A DNA stretch of 53,535 nucleotides from CAYVUV01 sp964455095 (GTDB taxonomy: Bacteria; Desulfobacterota; Binatia; HRBIN30; CADEER01). A program made the position numbers and the translations under genes. The DNA lies in assembly GCA_964455095.1 (NCBI GenBank), contig CAYVUV010000423.1, forward strand, positions 1 to 53,535, given 5' to 3'. Positions 50,816-53,535 of the stretch are shown here, in pieces. Below the pieces are notes generated by a model. That model was not told the DNA's origin, ran no database searches, and saw only the letters and a list, made by a program, of their open reading frames with translations. Position 1 is the first letter of the stretch, and each line of letters opens with the position of its first letter.

Positions 50816-51738
50816 AGATCCTGGTCACCGGTGGGGCCGGTTTCATCGCCGGCCATATCGTCGATGCGTACGTCGCGGCCGGTCACGAAGTGGTCGTCAT
50901 GGACGACCTGTCGACCGGCAAGCGCGCCAACCTCAATCCCGCTGCGCGCGTGTACGAGATGGACATTCGTTCGCCCGACGTGCGCGAGGTCTTCGAGCGT
51001 GAGCGGCCGGAAGTGTTGAACCACCATGCGGCGCAGATGGACGTGCGCCGCTCGGTGGCGGACCCGGTGTTCGACGCGCAGGTCAACCTCGTCGGGCTGC
51101 TCAATCTGCTCGAACATGGCCGTGTCTGCGGGCTGCAGCGCGTCCTGTTCGCCTCCTCCGGCGGCACCGTGTACGGCGAGCAAGAGACCTTCCCCGCCGA
51201 CGAGACACACGGCACGGCTCCGGTGAGTCCGTACGGCGTGGCCAAACTCGCCAGCGAGCGCTACCTGTACTTCTACCGCACCGCCTACAACATTCCCTAC
51301 ATCGCCTTTCGCTATGCCAACATCTACGGCCCGCGGCAGAACCCGCACGGCGAGGCGGGCGTGATCGCGATCTTCACGACGAAGTTGCTCAAGGGCGAAG
51401 AGCCGGTGATCAACGGCGACGGACGGCAGACGCGCGACTACGTCTTCATCTCCGACGTCGTACGGGCCAACGTCCTCGGCCTGGAGAGCGATTTCTGCGG
51501 CGAGCTGAACATCGGCACCGGGCAGGAGGTCGATGTCAACACGCTCTTCCAGCGGCTCTGTCAGGAGATCGGATCCAAGGCGCCGGAGCGACACGGCCCG
51601 GCCAAGCCGGGCGAACAGGCCCGCAGCGTGCTGAATGCGCGCCAGGCGCGTGCCGTGCTAGGCTGGGAGCCTCAGGTATCGCTTGCCGACGGCTTGCACC
51701 GCACGGTGGAGTGGTTCCGGCAACAGGCGGCGGGTTGA
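50812..51738 (+). CDS. UDP-glucose 4-epimerase-like SDR
   Basis: A 308-aa extended SDR: MKILVTGGAGFIAGHIVDAY, SSGGTVYGEQETFP, catalytic YGVAKLASE and FRYANIYGPRQNPHGEAGVIAIF. The RYANIYGPRQ-P-x-GEAGV segment is typical of GalE and relatives, including UDP-xylose/UDP-GlcA 4-epimerases; the context makes either an option. ATG 50812 overlaps the preceding stop. Confidence 0.92.
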   Translation: MKILVTGGAGFIAGHIVDAYVAAGHEVVVMDDLSTGKRANLNPAARVYEMDIRSPDVREVFERERPEVLNHHAAQMDVRRSVADPVFDAQVNLVGLLNLLEHGRVCGLQRVLFASSGGTVYGEQETFPADETHGTAPVSPYGVAKLASERYLYFYRTAYNIPYIAFRYANIYGPRQNPHGEAGVIAIFTTKLLKGEEPVINGDGRQTRDYVFISDVVRANVLGLESDFCGELNIGTGQEVDVNTLFQRLCQEIGSKAPERHGPAKPGEQARSVLNARQARAVLGWEPQVSLADGLHRTVEWFRQQAAG

Positions 51739-51772
51739 GCAGCGGGGCGGGCGGGCATCTAATGCGAGGACC

Positions 51773-53535
51773 ATGCTGAAGCAGATCCGCAACTTTTCCA
51801 TCATCGCGCACATCGACCACGGCAAGTCCACGCTCGCCGACCGACTGATCGAGACCACTGGCACGATCAGCGAACGCGAGCGCACCGCTCAGATGCTCGA
51901 CAGTATGGACCTCGAGCGCGAGCGCGGCATCACCATCAAGGCCAGCTCCGTGCGCCTGCACTACCATGCCCGCGATGGGAAGGAATACATCCTCAACCTG
52001 ATCGACACCCCCGGGCACGTCGACTTCACCTACGAGGTGTCGCGCAGCCTGGCCGCCTGCGAGGGCGCGATTCTGGTCGTCGACGCGGCGCAGGGGGTCG
52101 AGGCGCAGACTCTGGCGAACGTCTACCTGGCGCTCGACAACAACCTCGAGATCCTGCCGGTGATCAACAAGATCGACCTGCCGGCCGCCGATCCGGAGCG
52201 CGTCAAGCACGAGATCGAAGAGGTGATTGGTCTCGACGCCAGCCAGGCGGTGCTGGCCAGCGCCAAGTTGGGCAAAGGCATCGAGGAGGTGCTCGAGGGG
52301 ATCGTGCGGGTCGTGCCGCCGCCGAGCGGCGATGCCGAGGCCCCGCTCAAGGCGCTGATCTTCGACAGCTGGTTCGATCCGTACCACGGCGCGGTGGCGA
52401 TCGTGCGCATGTTCGACGGCGAGATCCGGCGCGGCAAGCGCATCACCCTGATGTCGAGCGGGTCGTCGTTCCAGGTCAACCGCGTCGGCGTGTTCACCCC
52501 CGGCCTGGTCGAGGTGGAGCGGCTCGGTCCGGGCGAAGTCGGCTTCTTCATGGCCGGGATCAAGGACGTCGGCGAAACCAAGATCGGCGACACGGTCACC
52601 GACGCCGATCGTCCGACGGCCGTCGCTTTGCCCGGCTTCAAGGCGGTCAAACCGATGGTCTTCTCCGGCCTGTACCCGGTCGAGTCGTCGGGCTACGAGC
52701 CGCTGCGCGATGCCATGGAGAAGCTGCGCCTGAACGACTCCGCGTTCAGCTACGAGCCGGAGAGCTCGCTGGCGCTCGGGTTCGGCTTCCGCTGCGGCTT
52801 TCTCGGCCTGCTCCACATGGACATCGTGCGCGAGCGCCTCGAGCGCGAGTACGGCCTGGCGCTCATTGCGACGGCGCCCACCGTCGCGTATCGCGTCCGC
52901 ACCGTGACGGGCGAGGAGACGATGGTCGACAGCCCGGCCAAGCTGCCCGACGCCGGAACCATCGAGGTGATCGAGGAACCCTACATCCTGGCCTCGATCC
53001 ACGTGCCCGAGAGCTACCTCGGCGGCGTGCTGAAGCTGTGCGAAGACAAGCGCGGACGCCAGCGCGGACTGCGCTATCCGGGCATCAACCGCGTCGTCGT
53101 CGAGTATGAGATGCCGCTCAACGAGGTGGTGCTCGACTTCTACGACCGCCTCAAGTCGGTCAGTAAGGGCTACGCGTCGCTTGACTACGAGTTCCTCGAA
53201 ATGCGCCCGGGCGACCTGGTCAAGCTCGACGTGCGCATCAACGGTGAGCCCGTCGACGCACTGTCCCTCATCGTCCACCGCGACCGCGCCTATCCGCGCG
53301 GCCGCGAAGTGATCGAGAAAATGAAGGAGCTCATTCCGCGCCAGATGTTCGAGGTCGTCATCCAGGCAGCGTTGGGGGCCAAGATCATCGCGCGCGAAAC
53401 GGTCAAGGCGCTGCGCAAGAACGTCACCGCCAAATGCTACGGCGGCGACATCAGCCGCAAGCGCAAACTGCTCGAGCGCCAGAAGGAAGGTAAGCGGCGC
53501 ATGAAGCAGGTCGGCAGCGTCGAGATTCCGCAAGA
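51773..53535 (+). CDS. lepA: Elongation factor 4 (LepA), 3' end cut by the window
   Basis: An open frame of 587 codons that runs off the window. It has the full LepA plan: G1 AHIDHGKST (12-20), the switch region RERGITIKA, DTPGHVDFTYEV, NKID, then EF-G-like domains (FGFRCGFLGLLHMDIVRERL, a LepA signature) and the LepA-specific C-terminus up to RMKQVGSVEIPQ. The usual protein is about 600 residues, so only about 10-15 are missing. It is a ribosome-associated GTPase. The ATG at 51773 follows GCGAGGACC. Confidence 0.97.
   Translation, partial: MLKQIRNFSIIAHIDHGKSTLADRLIETTGTISERERTAQMLDSMDLERERGITIKASSVRLHYHARDGKEYILNLIDTPGHVDFTYEVSRSLAACEGAILVVDAAQGVEAQTLANVYLALDNNLEILPVINKIDLPAADPERVKHEIEEVIGLDASQAVLASAKLGKGIEEVLEGIVRVVPPPSGDAEAPLKALIFDSWFDPYHGAVAIVRMFDGEIRRGKRITLMSSGSSFQVNRVGVFTPGLVEVERLGPGEVGFFMAGIKDVGETKIGDTVTDADRPTAVALPGFKAVKPMVFSGLYPVESSGYEPLRDAMEKLRLNDSAFSYEPESSLALGFGFRCGFLGLLHMDIVRERLEREYGLALIATAPTVAYRVRTVTGEETMVDSPAKLPDAGTIEVIEEPYILASIHVPESYLGGVLKLCEDKRGRQRGLRYPGINRVVVEYEMPLNEVVLDFYDRLKSVSKGYASLDYEFLEMRPGDLVKLDVRINGEPVDALSLIVHRDRAYPRGREVIEKMKELIPRQMFEVVIQAALGAKIIARETVKALRKNVTAKCYGGDISRKRKLLERQKEGKRRMKQVGSVEIPQ

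Noticed and set aside
1..53535. CRISPR arrays, tRNA or rRNA genes, complete insertion sequences
   Set aside because: No regularly spaced repeats, cloverleaf-like segments, rRNA stretches or transposase catalytic ORFs with terminal repeats were noticed; only the OrfA-like gene at 41049 hints at mobile DNA.

Overview
The window is a GC-rich bacterial chromosome segment (about 65% GC by eye) in which every convincing gene lies on the + strand and genes are packed tightly, often with ATGA-type stop/start overlaps. Most of it is one large exopolysaccharide (EPS)/surface-glycan locus; the last fifth is a housekeeping block (sucD, ndk, rlmN, a lipid-kinase-like gene, mtnP, a PfkB kinase), a nucleotide-sugar block (ugd, UXS-like, GalE-like) and the start of lepA. 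The gene styles (NtrC-type regulator, ExeA-like ATPase with LysM, carbamoyltransferase, many AlkP-fold enzymes) and a dockerin-like C-terminus on the beta-helix protein fit a deltaproteobacterial-grade lineage such as Binatota/Desulfobacterota/Myxococcota. This placement is a guess from style, not from a phylogenetic marker search.

Layout: (1) 114-4776, regulatory front end: a degenerate histidine-kinase-like protein, a sigma-54 NtrC-family response regulator, an AAA ATPase with TM, LysM and SPOR-like parts, and a NusG/RfaH-type antiterminator paralogue. (2) 4777-5077, a leader with three consecutive 6-bp/4-nt hairpins, a direct repeat and a possible 22-codon leader ORF. (3) 5078-16357, export and assembly core: two AlkP-fold enzymes, a glycosyltransferase fused in frame to a Wza-like export lipoprotein, a Wzz-like chain-length protein, a third AlkP-fold enzyme, a BY-kinase-like protein that has lost its P-loop lysine, and a Wzy/ligase-like membrane protein. 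(4) 16386-24258, precursor and initiation genes: FemAB/GNAT-like, DegT aminotransferase, a phosphoglycosyltransferase with permuted domain order, SDRs, a Gfo/Idh/MocA oxidoreductase, GT4. (5) 24255-30196, modification cassette: carbamoyltransferase, SGNH hydrolase, a 59-aa DUF5989-like membrane protein, and a secreted 913-aa beta-helix protein. (6) 30218-42309, more glycosyltransferases, an MBL-fold hydrolase, a fourth AlkP-fold enzyme, two polytopic GT39-like proteins, a methyltransferase, a small OrfA-type HTH protein and an SDR. (7) 42377-53535, housekeeping and UDP-sugar genes.

Working model (inference): a phosphoglycosyltransferase starts a lipid-linked glycan; GT4/GT2 enzymes extend it; SDR, aminotransferase, oxidoreductase, UGD and UXS supply unusual sugars; carbamoyl-, methyl- and possibly phospho-substituents are added; a Wzy/Wzz/Wza-type route polymerises and exports it. 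No Wzx flippase and no exosortase is visible in the window. The oddest points are the permuted initiating transferase, the GT-Wza fusion, four AlkP-fold enzymes that all carry Thr at the nucleophile position, and two signalling enzymes (kinase-like) with broken nucleotide-binding motifs.
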